A stretch of 64,000 bases of DNA from JBJXHC01 sp046160825 (GCA_046160825.1 JBJXHC010000124.1:22124-86123), one strand, 5' to 3'. Numbered from the stretch's first letter, positions 16,545 to 26,128 are shown. Program-made: numbers and translations. The notes: generated from the letters alone by a model not told the origin.

Positions 16545-17489
16545 ATGAAGAGGCATATGTACGTTCTTGTGGGAGTTGTCACTCTCTTTCAGATATCATC
16601 CGCCCAGATTACCGCGCTGCAACCTGCTGCTGGTCCATCGCTTGGCATTATTCAGTGCTTTGCAACATCATCTGGAGGTACGCTGTTCTCCGGCGTTTTC
16701 GGAGAAGGGGTTTTCACGTCAGTTGATCAGGCTGCATCATGGGAGACGGCGTCCAACGGATTGACGAATACCAATGTTCTCGCATTAGTGGGAGCGCGCA
16801 CCGGCGATGTCTTCGCGGGAACATTCGGGGGTGGAGTGTTTCGCACGGCTGACGGTGGTGTCAGTTGGTGGGAAGCAAATAACGGTTTGACAAATCGCGA
16901 GGTCACCGCTCTTGCGACAGGTTCTGATGACGCGATGTACGCAGGGACAGCACAAGGTGGGGTGTTCCGTTCAGAAGATATGGGAGAGTGGTGGACGCCG
17001 GTGGGACTTGCCGGCATGTTCATCAACAGTCTCGTGGTAATGCCGTCCGGCGATGTCATTGCCGCGGCATCGGGCAATGGTGTGTTTGTGTTACGCGAAA
17101 ACATTTGGGAGTGTGTGTACCAGGGGAAATTACGCAACGATGTTCTGGATATTGCCGTGAACTCGGAAGGTTATATCTTCCTTGCCTCGAACGGTCGGGG
17201 CGTTCTTCGTTCCATTGATGGAGGGAGGGTATGGATGGAGGTGAATGTAGGCCTCACGGACTTATTCGCCGGAACATTCGCATTGACACAACACGATGAA
17301 TTGCTGGTCGGGACATCCAAGGGCGTATACCATTCGATCAACGGGGGCAAGAGCTGGAGCAAAGTGCAATGTAATCAGCAGATCTCAAGTATCCGATGTC
17401 TCAGTGCGGGCATGCAAGGGAGAGTTTTTGCGGGGACCCATGAAGGAAAGGTTCTGCGCAGTGTTCCTCTTGATGTTTCAATGAGGTGA
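16545..17489 (+). CDS. Secreted BNR/YCF48-like beta-propeller protein
   Basis: 314 residues with a signal peptide (YVLVGVVTLFQISSAQ). At least six blades repeat a pattern like GVFTSVDQAASWE, GVFRTADGGVSWWEANNGL, GVFRSEDMGEWWTP, GVLRSIDGGRVWMEVNVGL and GVYHSINGGKSWSKV, with SxDxGxxW Asp-box signatures. Such propellers are often parts of larger secreted proteins in this lineage, but here no sorting domain follows, so it may be periplasmic or depend on another system. ATG 16545 follows GGAGGA. Confidence 0.75.
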   Translation: MKRHMYVLVGVVTLFQISSAQITALQPAAGPSLGIIQCFATSSGGTLFSGVFGEGVFTSVDQAASWETASNGLTNTNVLALVGARTGDVFAGTFGGGVFRTADGGVSWWEANNGLTNREVTALATGSDDAMYAGTAQGGVFRSEDMGEWWTPVGLAGMFINSLVVMPSGDVIAAASGNGVFVLRENIWECVYQGKLRNDVLDIAVNSEGYIFLASNGRGVLRSIDGGRVWMEVNVGLTDLFAGTFALTQHDELLVGTSKGVYHSINGGKSWSKVQCNQQISSIRCLSAGMQGRVFAGTHEGKVLRSVPLDVSMR

Positions 17490-17520
17490 AACCCGGAAGG
17501 GGACACTGAGGCGGTGGACG

Positions 17521-18357
17521 CTATTCCAAGTGAAGCGCACTTGTTGTGAGTTGTAATATGCCGGTCATCAGGTCCGCTGCCTGATCGTCCCCAGCCTGCT
17601 GATAGGCCGCAATCAGGTTGCGTAGTGTACGGGTGATGATCACCGGTGCCCGGCATTGGAGACGAAAGATATCTTCCATGGTAATGGATGCTTTGATCTT
17701 GTCGAGATGGGAATCTTCAAGAATTCGCCCCTTGTTAAAGCAATCGATCACGAATCGTTGTTCGTTTTGAAATGCAATGGCCAGAAAATGCCCCGGGAAA
17801 TTACATCCTTCCACCATCAAGCCCACCCGATCTGCAACCAATACATAGATACAGCAAAGACTCAGCGGGATCCCCTGTTTTTCATCCAACACAACAATCA
17901 GATTACTGTTCAACGGATTGTAGTACGAACTCTCGGGGGCGCCATGCAACGCCATTTCTTCAAATAAAAAACGGGAGAGAGCAAGTACATTGCCGGTTGC
18001 CCGGGCAGTACCGCATCTTTCAGCGAGCGTGTCGAGTCTCTCAGTGAGAATTCCCGTGAACCGATGCCCAAGCTGATACTCCGCAATCAAGCTCATCGCG
18101 GATTCCAGTTGCAGTTTGTCATCTTCGAGATCGAACCATTCGGGCCATGCCGTGGTGAGCAGCATTGCACGATTACGCTCGTACAGCGGATTGAGAAGCG
18201 AACGCTGTTCGGGCGTTTGCTCATAGTGCAGCAGGGCAACCTCTTCCTCTAATTCCAGTCCAAACCCCTTCAATTCATGAAGGACGCTTTCCCGGACCAC
18301 TGATGAATCGTCATCCAGGAGCTTGAGAAGAAAAGGGAGTTGGTGTCGATCGGCCAT
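17521..18357 (-). CDS. SirB1-like transglutaminase-fold protein
   Basis: 278 residues. The centre contains NPLNSNLIVVLDEKQGIPLSLCCIYVLVADRVGLMVEGCNFPGHFLA, the Transglut_core2 (SirB1) signature, with a cysteine and a histidine in the places used by transglutaminase-like folds. The N-terminal third is HEAT-like helical. Family members are often annotated as SirB1 proteins of unknown biochemical role. It lies 17 bp downstream of the EamA gene, probably in one unit with it. Confidence 0.8.
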   Translation of the reverse strand: MADRHQLPFLLKLLDDDSSVVRESVLHELKGFGLELEEEVALLHYEQTPEQRSLLNPLYERNRAMLLTTAWPEWFDLEDDKLQLESAMSLIAEYQLGHRFTGILTERLDTLAERCGTARATGNVLALSRFLFEEMALHGAPESSYYNPLNSNLIVVLDEKQGIPLSLCCIYVLVADRVGLMVEGCNFPGHFLAIAFQNEQRFVIDCFNKGRILEDSHLDKIKASITMEDIFRLQCRAPVIITRTLRNLIAAYQQAGDDQAADLMTGILQLTTSALHLE

Positions 18358-18374
18358 ATGCTTTCTGCGAAGAA

Positions 18375-18827
18375 CTAGGATTGTGGTTTGTGTGAAAGCT
18401 GGAGCAGAACAATTCCCACCACGATGGCCGCAAATCCGAGTCCCATCTTCAGATCCATCGCCTGGTTACCCTTGAACAGTCCCATGACGGTTCCGGCGAT
18501 TGGCGAGAATGAAAAAGCAATGGCAAGAGTGACGCCCAGGTTTTCGGTGGTGGCCAATGAAGAGTAAAAACTCCACATGCCGAGACTTCCGGCAACGATT
18601 CCCCCGCCGATAATGATCATGAGCCAGGCGGGAATGTTTGTGCTGTTGGTAATTGAACTCCATGCCGGAATGGAAATGAGTCCGAGGATAACAAGCGCGA
18701 CCGCTGTGCGCAGAGTTATTCCGGCAATGGGGGGCAGACCGAGTTCGCGCAGGCCTGTTTTTTCAAAGTACCCTCCGACACCCCAGCAGATGCCGGCAAC
18801 CATCGCGTACATGAGATATGGGCGCAT
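18375..18827 (-). CDS. Half-size EamA (DMT) transporter
   Basis: 150 residues, five predicted membrane helices, with AGICWGVGGYFEK at the start and TLAIAFSFSPIAGTVMGLFKGNQ near the end, the EamA repeat pattern. Ordinary DMT permeases have two such domains, so this single-domain form would have to dimerise. Substrate is unknown. It sits between the aldo/keto reductase and the SirB1-like gene on the same strand. Confidence 0.75.
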   Translation of the reverse strand: MRPYLMYAMVAGICWGVGGYFEKTGLRELGLPPIAGITLRTAVALVILGLISIPAWSSITNSTNIPAWLMIIIGGGIVAGSLGMWSFYSSLATTENLGVTLAIAFSFSPIAGTVMGLFKGNQAMDLKMGLGFAAIVVGIVLLQLSHKPQS

Positions 18828-18881
18828 AGAAAAGACTCACAGTATGGGAATGAATACTGACAGTGGATTCAAAATTGAGAC

Positions 18882-19838
18882 TCAGTTTGTCAACGGATTT
18901 TGTGCAAGGAACTCTTCAACAGCCACCATATCCCTCGGCTCGATTTGCCACCCCGTACTGCCGATATTCTGTAGTACCTGATCAGCATTCCTCGCACCCA
19001 CGATGGAAGAGGTGATCGCGTTGTTCGTCAATACCCAGGCTACTGCAAGCTGTCCGACGGTCCTGCCATACTTCGAGGCGAACGGACGGAGAAACTCCAC
19101 CAATTTTAAGCCGCGGGAATATTTCGGCTCGCGAAATTTCTCGCTGTGTACCACCCTCCAATCATCGGCGGCGAGCTTCTTCATATCGAACGATCCCGTC
19201 AATAGTCCCGATTGCATCGGGCTGTACGCGACGATGCCGATACCCTGTGCCTTACAGTAGGGGAGAATTTCACGCTCGATGTCGCGTTCAAGCAGATTAT
19301 AAATGGGTTGAAGTGATTGTACGGGTGCAATCGTTTCACATCGCTCCAATAAATCAACCCCGAAGTTGCACACGCCAATATGGCGCGCTTTGCCCTCCTG
19401 CTTCAGTCGTACCATTTCTTGCCACGATTCCTCAACCGGTGTACTGTGGTCGGGCCAATGTATTTGGTAAAGATCGACATAATCTGTTTTGAGTCTCGCA
19501 AGACTCTCCTCCATCTCATTTCTGATACTTTGGGCTCCAGCGAATGTCTTTACCCTTCCCTGTGTGTCCCACACCTGACTGCATTTTGTTGCAACAAACA
19601 CCTTGTCTCGCCGGCCTTGTAGCGCTTTACCAACCACTTCTTCCGAATGCCCGAGTCCGTATACTGCCGCGGTGTCGATCCAATTGATGCCAAGATCCAA
19701 TGCCTTGTGAATTGCCATGATGGACTCGTTGTCATCCGTAGCCCCCCAGCCAAATTCCCAGGCGCCGCCGATGGCCCATGCCCCGAAACCGATCTCTGTA
19801 ATGAGGGGGCCGTCCGTTCCAAGTGGTCGTGTATTCAA
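18882..19838 (-). CDS. Aldo/keto reductase
   Basis: 318 residues. The catalytic tetrad is present: Asp in NWIDTAAVYG, the Tyr in the same stretch, Lys in FVATKCSQ and His in YQIHWPD. The NADPH-binding tail includes AYSPMQSGLLTG and SSIVGARNADQVLQN. It reduces an aldehyde or ketone with NAD(P)H; the physiological substrate cannot be told. The start appears to be TTG 19838, preceded by AAGGGA at good spacing. Confidence 0.9.
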   Translation of the reverse strand: MNTRPLGTDGPLITEIGFGAWAIGGAWEFGWGATDDNESIMAIHKALDLGINWIDTAAVYGLGHSEEVVGKALQGRRDKVFVATKCSQVWDTQGRVKTFAGAQSIRNEMEESLARLKTDYVDLYQIHWPDHSTPVEESWQEMVRLKQEGKARHIGVCNFGVDLLERCETIAPVQSLQPIYNLLERDIEREILPYCKAQGIGIVAYSPMQSGLLTGSFDMKKLAADDWRVVHSEKFREPKYSRGLKLVEFLRPFASKYGRTVGQLAVAWVLTNNAITSSIVGARNADQVLQNIGSTGWQIEPRDMVAVEEFLAQNPLTN

Positions 19839-19983
19839 TTCTGTTCCCTTGCATCATTTAAAAGTGATAGCAATGTAGGAAAATCATCCGGCGAGATGCA
19901 ACTGTGGAAGAATAAATGAAACATTCAGCGTTGAGTCTGCGTAATCCAAAGACCTGCGCTATTGGTGGGATAATTTCAGTGAT

Positions 19984-20056
19984 GTGCCCGGTATTGCCAT
20001 GAGTGGCAATTCGGCTTTCGGGTTTAGATGGTGGATCCGGAGGCCGAGCCGGGCAC
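19984..20056. other. Compact three-way-junction structure, unassigned
   Basis: Three helices close on each other with only two unpaired junction bases. P1 is GTGCCCGG (19984-19991) with CCGGGCAC (20049-20056). P2 is ATTGCCA (19993-19999) with TGGCAAT (20004-20010) and a TGAG loop. P3 is 20011-20021 with 20037-20047 (TCGGC..TTCGG against CCGGA..GCCGA). It lies in a 266-bp space between the ABC operon end and the aldo/keto reductase start, which otherwise holds no gene. It is immediately followed by another small hairpin, CTTCCA/TGGAAG. No known riboswitch or ribozyme core was recognised. Confidence 0.6.
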
Positions 20057-20104
20057 TTCCATTTTATGGAAGCGAGGCAGGAAAAGGCTGGTTACCGAAA
20101 AGTG

Positions 20105-21571
20105 TTACCTGAGATCAGACCGCAAGAAGCCTGCAAACGCAAAGCCCACGGAGAGAATAACAAAAAACGCCACGACGCCGAGATCAGCGACTGATCCCGA
20201 TACACTTTCTGCCAGGGTCGGCGTAGAGTAGTGAAGACGCGGAAGCTCGCTCAGGTCTATGGTGCCAGCTTCTCGTGGTGCCTGGAATGAAAACCCCCGA
20301 TCGGAGTCCATGGTAATCCGGATGCCGCCACCCCCGCCGGATTCCTTCTGCTTCTTCTCAACGAACTCAAGGTAGGAACCGCGATACCGACGTAACGCAT
20401 CCTCGAACCGTGTTTTCATGTCCACATCCGTTCCCGCAAGTTTCATTGCAACAAGTTGAAATGCCGAAGCCGGAGAGAGGCGCGACATGGTATACGCAAG
20501 ACGCTCCTGCGCGAGTTTGCGATTCCGCAAGTCTTCATTCAATGTCTCTCCAAACTCGTCGATATTGCGTTGCGCCTGCTTGCGCGCCTTCTCATCTTCC
20601 TCCATCCATTCCCACATATGCTCGTCGCGATACGCTCCACGGTCATTCTCATTCATGTTCTCCGTCGGTTGGTTCCGCACCTTCCATCGGCCCTCCATTT
20701 CATCCCAATGTCTCGCCCAGCTATCACGGGCGAACGCATCACGTTGTCCTTCGATTTCAGCAATTGATGGAACATGAACCACCTGTGCCGCGGCCATCAC
20801 CCCGGCGCGGGGAATAATGAGGATGAACGCCACCCATGCGACAAGGGCTACGAGGAAGGCCACGTTCGTTCGTTTGATTATGGCTGAGACCATTACTCCA
20901 AACACGACGAAGAACGTGAAGTAGAGAAGAGATACTCCAATCAGCAGCACAACGCGGGCCCAATGTGTTGCCGTCAACGGAACGTTGAAGAGCACAACGA
21001 GGAATATTCCCAGGAGAATCGGAATGATGATCGATATGGCAAGACCGATCCAAAGCCCGGCGATTTTCCCCAGAAGATACTTGACTCGCGGGATACCATT
21101 GGCAAATGTCAGTTGAAGCGTTCCGTTCTCTCGCTCACCCGCTATTGCGTCGTACGTGAACAGTATTGCAAACAATGACAGGATCACTTGCACGATAAAT
21201 GCGAAGTCAACAAACCGGAAGACGGCGTAGATTGGCTCATCCGCGTACACACTGTTGGTCAGCTTGACCGGCTGAAGTTCATGGACGCGGGTAAGTCTGC
21301 CGACGTCATTGTGGACGCCTGCGACAAATATCTGCATTGGATCGGGAGGACGGTATTGCCGGTTCCGCAGGCTCCCGATCGATGTTTCTTCGCGCATCTC
21401 CTGATCCGTTAGCCGAATGGCCGCTTCATACTGCCGTGAGAATGCGTTATACTCTTTGACGCCGGCGTATACACTCAACAAGATAAGCGCCGAGCAAACG
21501 GCAAACGTCGCTGTGAACTTCGGACTGAGGAGAATTCCCCTCAACTCCTTTTCAATAATTGTGGTGATCAT
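20105..21571 (-). CDS. ABC-2 type transporter permease (second of pair)
   Basis: 488 residues. The first helix is preceded by MITTIIEKELRGILLSPKFTATF, a typical ABC-2 opening, then a long periplasmic segment, further helices containing FTYDAIAGERENGTLQLTFANGIPR (the characteristic cytoplasmic ABC-2 loop), and a second large soluble region with charged coils. It is a paralogue of the gene at 21583-22998, with the same arrangement of helices and loops, so the two likely form a heterodimeric channel for the ATPase at 23019. It is the last gene of the operon. Confidence 0.85.
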   Translation of the reverse strand: MITTIIEKELRGILLSPKFTATFAVCSALILLSVYAGVKEYNAFSRQYEAAIRLTDQEMREETSIGSLRNRQYRPPDPMQIFVAGVHNDVGRLTRVHELQPVKLTNSVYADEPIYAVFRFVDFAFIVQVILSLFAILFTYDAIAGERENGTLQLTFANGIPRVKYLLGKIAGLWIGLAISIIIPILLGIFLVVLFNVPLTATHWARVVLLIGVSLLYFTFFVVFGVMVSAIIKRTNVAFLVALVAWVAFILIIPRAGVMAAAQVVHVPSIAEIEGQRDAFARDSWARHWDEMEGRWKVRNQPTENMNENDRGAYRDEHMWEWMEEDEKARKQAQRNIDEFGETLNEDLRNRKLAQERLAYTMSRLSPASAFQLVAMKLAGTDVDMKTRFEDALRRYRGSYLEFVEKKQKESGGGGGIRITMDSDRGFSFQAPREAGTIDLSELPRLHYSTPTLAESVSGSVADLGVVAFFVILSVGFAFAGFLRSDLR

Positions 21572-21582
21572 TGTTTTTTGCC

Positions 21583-22998
21583 TTATCTGAGATCGTAACG
21601 GAGAAACGCGACGAATGCTGCCGCAAGAAAAATGAGATTCCAGAGTATGAGCAAGCCCATGTCAAAGAGAGTCTCAGGCAACACCTCGGCAAGCTGGAAG
21701 GATGTGTATGCGAACGCTGGAATTTCCTTAGCGTCGATTGCTTTTGGTTTCTCGTCACCATCGTTCACAGTGCGCCACATGATCACGTTGCCGCCGGGGT
21801 TCATTCCTGTTTTCTCGAACATGAACTTCGCATACTCTTTCTGGTAAGCAGCAACGGCCTCTTTGTAGTGTTCTCTGAGTCTGAGCGAGGAACCGGCCAA
21901 TGCAGATGCCGCAAATGACAACGACGCCGCGGGTGAAATACGCGCCAGGCCAAACGCAAAACGGCGCTGTACATTTTCGCGGTTCGTTCTATCCTCGTTC
22001 AGTTGTGCTGCAAGTTCAGACATTTTCTTGTCTCGCTCATCGGCAAGTGTTTGCATGAACTTGTTGAACGAGGTCATCATTTGCTCCGGGTCGACGGTAT
22101 TCGCAGGCTTGAAACCGGACATCTTCGTCCGGTCCTCCTGCCAGAGTTGTGCATTGAGCCGGGACTTCTTGGAGGCAATGTCATCCACAGATGGCACCTC
22201 AACCGCCCGCCCCGCCAACAGTACGGCGCTACGTGGCACGATCAATACCGCGAGAATCCATATCACCAGCAGGAGGAGAAACGAGTGCGCCGAGCGGTGA
22301 GTGACGGACGAAATGAATACTGAGAGTGTGAGAAATACGCCAAAGTACAGAAGCCCCGTCAGGGCGACCAGGGCTATTTTGGCCCATTCATCACCGGAAA
22401 GTGAGATGCCCAGGATGAGAAAGAGAGAAGCACCAATGAGCATGGGGAGAAGGAGTGGAAGTGCCAGTGCGAACAGTGTGCCACCGAGTTTGCCGAGAAT
22501 GTATGTTGACCGTGGCATCGCATTGGCAAACGTAAGACGGAGCGTTCCTCGTTCCTTTTCCCCATTAATAGCATCGTAGCCGAACACAATCGCAAAGAGC
22601 GAAAGAACAACCATGAAAATGAATTCGAGATCGAGAAAGCGAAACACGGCAAAGAGCGGGTCTTCGCTATACCGACTGTCATGGGTTGTGAGTTCGCCCC
22701 GGCCCGAAACTTCTGTCGTCCGACCAATGTCGTTGGAGATTCCATTCACAAGAGCGGAGAGAGGTTGCGGGGGAAGGAATATCCGGAAATCACGTACCGA
22801 CATCCAATCCGTGATGCCTTCCAATTTCCGCATGTTCTCGGCCTTTGCCGCTTCGTATCGGGCGAGATTCAATTGGTAGCTTCGACCGCCCACATAAAAC
22901 GCCAGGACGATCAGCAACGAACAGACCCCGAACGTGACGGAGAACTTGGTCGATCCAACGATTTCACGGATTTCTTTTTCGATTAACAACTTGAGCAT
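21583..22998 (-). CDS. ABC-2 type transporter permease (first of pair)
   Basis: 471 residues from ATG 22998, which follows AGAGGA. An in-frame ATG at 23022 overlaps the ATPase stop by four bases and is less well placed. It begins MLKLLIEKEIREIVGSTKFS and contains FGYDAINGEKERGTLRLTFANAMPR, the ABC-2 cytoplasmic loop also found in its neighbour. A large insert between helices (about residues 260-430) is helical and charged. It works with the ATPase and the second permease 11 bp downstream. Confidence 0.85.
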   Translation of the reverse strand: MLKLLIEKEIREIVGSTKFSVTFGVCSLLIVLAFYVGGRSYQLNLARYEAAKAENMRKLEGITDWMSVRDFRIFLPPQPLSALVNGISNDIGRTTEVSGRGELTTHDSRYSEDPLFAVFRFLDLEFIFMVVLSLFAIVFGYDAINGEKERGTLRLTFANAMPRSTYILGKLGGTLFALALPLLLPMLIGASLFLILGISLSGDEWAKIALVALTGLLYFGVFLTLSVFISSVTHRSAHSFLLLLVIWILAVLIVPRSAVLLAGRAVEVPSVDDIASKKSRLNAQLWQEDRTKMSGFKPANTVDPEQMMTSFNKFMQTLADERDKKMSELAAQLNEDRTNRENVQRRFAFGLARISPAASLSFAASALAGSSLRLREHYKEAVAAYQKEYAKFMFEKTGMNPGGNVIMWRTVNDGDEKPKAIDAKEIPAFAYTSFQLAEVLPETLFDMGLLILWNLIFLAAAFVAFLRYDLR

Positions 22999-23018
22999 GT
23001 GTTCCTCTCGTGAAATGA

Positions 23019-23753
23019 TCATGCTGCATTCTGTAGATGACCTGCGATATATTTCATGTACAATTCCTCCATATCCTTTCCGGCGAGTTCACTCACAGGC
23101 TTCTGCATGACGAGCCTGCCTTTGTTCATGATGCCAATTGTGTCGGCGATTTCCTTCGCGCGGAAGATGTCGTGCGTGGACATGAGGATGGATTTCCCCT
23201 GATCGCGTAGTGATGCAAGCAGCTTAATGAATTCGTATCCTGCCTGCGGATCCAGTCCGGACGTCGGCTCATCCAGCAGTATCGCCGGCGCATCCTTCAG
23301 AATCGCTATGGCAATACCGCACTTCTGTCGCATCCCTTTGGAGAACTCCTTGAGACGTTTGTTGTGCGCTTCTTCCTGCAACCCGACACGCAACAGGACC
23401 TCACGATATTCGTCTTTCGAGTGCCGGTGTTTTCCCGCGAGGCGCGTGAAGTAGTCAAGGTTCTGGATGGCCGTGAAGTTGGGATACAGCATTACGTTTT
23501 CCGAGACAAAAGCCACGCTCGCCTTTGCCTTGAGTGGTTCCTTGTGTGTTACGATGCCATTAATCCTTGCCTCGCCCTCAGTCGGATCGATAAAATTGAG
23601 AAAGAGGTTGATCGTAGTTGTCTTCCCCGCCCCATTGCCACCGAGCATCGCATAGACGTGTCCTGGTGGGATGGAGAATGTCACGTGGTCAAGTGCCAAG
23701 ACGCCGTCTTCGTATTGTTTAGTCAGGTTGACTGCTTCAAACATTGGTTCCAT
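23019..23753 (-). CDS. ABC transporter ATP-binding protein
   Basis: 244 residues with a complete nucleotide-binding domain: Walker A GGNGAGKTT, signature FSKGMRQK in place of LSGGQ, Walker B AILLDEPTSGLDPQ and switch histidine STHD. The KGMRQ signature is typical of exporters of the CcmA/NatA type that pair with ABC-2 permeases. It energises export by the two permeases encoded directly downstream. Confidence 0.93.
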   Translation of the reverse strand: MEPMFEAVNLTKQYEDGVLALDHVTFSIPPGHVYAMLGGNGAGKTTTINLFLNFIDPTEGEARINGIVTHKEPLKAKASVAFVSENVMLYPNFTAIQNLDYFTRLAGKHRHSKDEYREVLLRVGLQEEAHNKRLKEFSKGMRQKCGIAIAILKDAPAILLDEPTSGLDPQAGYEFIKLLASLRDQGKSILMSTHDIFRAKEIADTIGIMNKGRLVMQKPVSELAGKDMEELYMKYIAGHLQNAA

Positions 23754-23774
23754 AGAGTTCTCCGGTTATTCAGT

Positions 23775-25277
23775 CTATCTCTTTGCGAGTTTCATTCCAT
23801 AGACAACAATTCCACCCACCAGCCCGAGAATCAGCAGTACTATCAAGGCTGTCCCCAACACATTCGCTTCCGCCTGGATTTCCACAGTCACACTTTTGTC
23901 CTCACCATTTACCGGTTGATTGTCCGAGAGGGCGGAAGTGCGAGCCCGCATTTCATATCTTCCCACACTGACGCCGGCGGGAGGAGTGAAGGTCAACCTC
24001 ACCTGCTTCTCCTCACCGATGTCGAGAGATGAGATCGTTGACGGATCAATCGCCTTGGACCAATGGAGAGGCTGGTCAACCTTCACTTCAATATTATCGA
24101 GACGTCGCGATCCCTCGTTTACAAGATCGATGACCATTTCCGCTGTACCATCTTCATGGATGGAATGGAAGAGTTGCGGTGCGCGAACGAGCAGTTCGCC
24201 TTTTCCTTTTGGCACCAGCTCAAGCTTCACAAACCCGATGTTGAGTTTCTCGATTTCCGCTTGTGACCAGTTTCTAGTGTGCAATGTGGTGACTTCTGCT
24301 GCCTTGTCGCGTGGAATAACAAGGACATAGAATGAAATCGGGCGATCCATCGCGACCTCATCCATGGGCCTGTCCGGGAGTGAAATCTCAAGTGCGGCTT
24401 TGCGTGTATTGGTGCTCTCAGTGAACTTGAACTGGCTTAGCCGCGCTTGTCCGGAAGGATCCTTAAAGAATCTATTTATCTGTTTGGGGAGATTCACTAC
24501 TTCGAGACTGAATGTATTGTTCACCCCGCTGAATAATTCCAGAGTAAGGTCGAACGAAGCGGATTTGCCGAGGTCTACTTCCTGTGAGAATTGCTCTGAT
24601 TGAACGACTACCTTGTTGAGTGAGGCGTCCTTTTGGAGGAAAATCTTCATGGTGCGCTGTGTGCCGTTACCGTAGATCAGATTAACCGTGATGGCATCAA
24701 GGTCTTGCAATAGTGTGAAGTCCAGCTCCGCCGGCTGGCCATATTTCAACGCGTCTACCTTTGCTTCATACGGCTGACTGATAATTGCGCCCTGATCATT
24801 GAGAATGGAAACGTAGACATTGTTGATGACCTCCGGCTGGAGTGTACGAAACAGGGCATCGTCAATGCCTAACACTTTCTGAAACTCAGCGCCGCCACCC
24901 GAGGTATTCGCCAGGCGCAATCGGACATGCTTGCCACCGTCCTTCGAATTGTATTTCACTGCCTGTGCAACTGATACGTATTGTGCCTCGAAGAGAACTG
25001 CCAGGAGCGACTGCTGGTAATTCACTTCGGCATCGGCAAACATGCTCCGTTGCCGATCCAACTCGGCCTGTGAGATCAATCCTTTTGAATGCAGTTCACG
25101 GTAGCGATCATGCTCTTTCTGGGCAGCTTCATACGCCTCTTTTGCCCGCTTCAAACCGAGAAGTCGGTATTTGTCGTCGCGCTGGTTATAGTTCACCTGC
25201 GCAAGAATCGATGACACACAGAGAATTGTCAGCAAAACGATGACAAACAGACGAAAGTCCGTCAAGTGTCGATTCAC
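23775..25277 (-). CDS. Membrane-anchored NEW3-domain accessory protein with N-terminal coiled coil
   Basis: 500 residues: signal peptide (FVIVLLTILCVSSILAQ), then a charged helical stretch around residues 38-95 (KRAKEAYEAAQKEHDRYREL, AELDRQRSMFADAEVNYQQS) resembling membrane-fusion-protein coiled coils. Several beta-sandwich regions follow, including a NEW3-like domain (LVNEGSRRLDNIEVKVDQPLHW, VRLTFTPPAGVSVGRYEMRARTS). One C-terminal transmembrane helix (TALIVLLILGLVGGIVVYGM) ends the protein. It probably sits in the periplasm beside the ABC permeases. Its start overlaps the PDZ gene by four bases. Confidence 0.7.
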   Translation of the reverse strand: MNRHLTDFRLFVIVLLTILCVSSILAQVNYNQRDDKYRLLGLKRAKEAYEAAQKEHDRYRELHSKGLISQAELDRQRSMFADAEVNYQQSLLAVLFEAQYVSVAQAVKYNSKDGGKHVRLRLANTSGGGAEFQKVLGIDDALFRTLQPEVINNVYVSILNDQGAIISQPYEAKVDALKYGQPAELDFTLLQDLDAITVNLIYGNGTQRTMKIFLQKDASLNKVVVQSEQFSQEVDLGKSASFDLTLELFSGVNNTFSLEVVNLPKQINRFFKDPSGQARLSQFKFTESTNTRKAALEISLPDRPMDEVAMDRPISFYVLVIPRDKAAEVTTLHTRNWSQAEIEKLNIGFVKLELVPKGKGELLVRAPQLFHSIHEDGTAEMVIDLVNEGSRRLDNIEVKVDQPLHWSKAIDPSTISSLDIGEEKQVRLTFTPPAGVSVGRYEMRARTSALSDNQPVNGEDKSVTVEIQAEANVLGTALIVLLILGLVGGIVVYGMKLAKR

Positions 25278-26020
25278 TTTATTTCTTTCTTGATGACACC
25301 GCCACCCGGCACGGGTTTGCTGAACGAGAATGTCACCGGCTTCCCGTCTCGGTCGAGTTTCAGTGTGACGTTACTGCCGACCGGAAGGGAATCGTATGTG
25401 TCGACAAATGCTTTCACCGTCGCCGCTTTCTTCCCGTTGAGTTCGAGGACTATATCTCCCTTCATCGCCCCCGCTTTTGGAGCGGCCCCATCAGGTAGAA
25501 TATCGAGAACCTCAACGGCTTTTCCCTTCATACTGATGATGAGTCCGAGGGCCGGAAGAGCTTCGACATCACCACCATCTCCAGCGGTGATCATTCGCAT
25601 TTGCATCTTTGGAAGATTGTTCGAGTCGGCTATGGTGAACGACACAAGCATCATAGCCTCATCACGTCTGATGCCCATCTTGAATACTTCGCCGACCTTC
25701 ATCCCCTCATACAATTCCTTCAGTGCAGCGACATCCTTCACTTTCTTTGCGTTTGCCATGAGAATAATGTCCCCCTCTTTCAGGTCGACGTCGGCATATC
25801 CCTTCGGGCGTTTCTCTGGCGGCATGATGTGATCAACGCGAAGATGGTCCTTGTCTGAAGAGATGAGCGCACCCAACTCACGCAACTGGAATATTTCCAC
25901 CACGTGTTGCATCATTGTCCCCGTTGAATCGCCGCGTACAATGCGAACTTGTGAATAGGAATTGATGACCGCTGCAATAACAGCGAGTGTAACGACAAGC
26001 AAAGCAAACCGGGATTTCAT
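25274..26020 (-). CDS. Periplasmic protein with two PDZ-like domains
   Basis: 248 residues from ATG 26020, which follows GGAGA. Signal peptide FALLVVTLAVIAAVINSYSQ. The first PDZ-like unit includes DVDLKEGDIILMANAKKVKDVAALKELYEGMKVGEVFKM. The second includes ILPDGAAPKAGAMKGDIVLELNGKKAATVKAFVDTY and VTLKLDRDGKPVTF. No protease domain is present. It is the first gene of the exporter operon and may bring peptide termini or partner proteins to the transporter. It is transcribed divergently from the kinase gene. Confidence 0.8.
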   Translation of the reverse strand: MKSRFALLVVTLAVIAAVINSYSQVRIVRGDSTGTMMQHVVEIFQLRELGALISSDKDHLRVDHIMPPEKRPKGYADVDLKEGDIILMANAKKVKDVAALKELYEGMKVGEVFKMGIRRDEAMMLVSFTIADSNNLPKMQMRMITAGDGGDVEALPALGLIISMKGKAVEVLDILPDGAAPKAGAMKGDIVLELNGKKAATVKAFVDTYDSLPVGSNVTLKLDRDGKPVTFSFSKPVPGGGVIKKEIK

Positions 26021-26093
26021 ATGGGTCTCCATGGAACTTGAGGTGATTATTGTTGCATGAACGACAAGATAGCTGAAGGGTTGCGGCATTCAT

Positions 26094-26128
26094 AGTTAAT
26101 CTGTGTTAGCGAGTGTTAAGAGATGTAA
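26094..26128. promoter_or_regulatory. Four direct-repeat boxes, probable response-regulator site
   Basis: AGTTA (26094), TGTTA (26104), TGTTA (26114) and TGTAA (26124) recur with exactly 10 bp spacing, one helical turn. They lie in the gap between the divergent exporter operon (start 26020) and the kinase gene (start 26169). OmpR/PhoB-family regulators bind tandem direct repeats of this kind, and such a regulator is encoded at 27881. Confidence 0.6.

Noticed and set aside
19984..20056. Hammerhead ribozyme or known riboswitch
   Set aside because: The junction has only two free bases and lacks the conserved CUGAUGA/GAAA core or any ligand-binding consensus I know.
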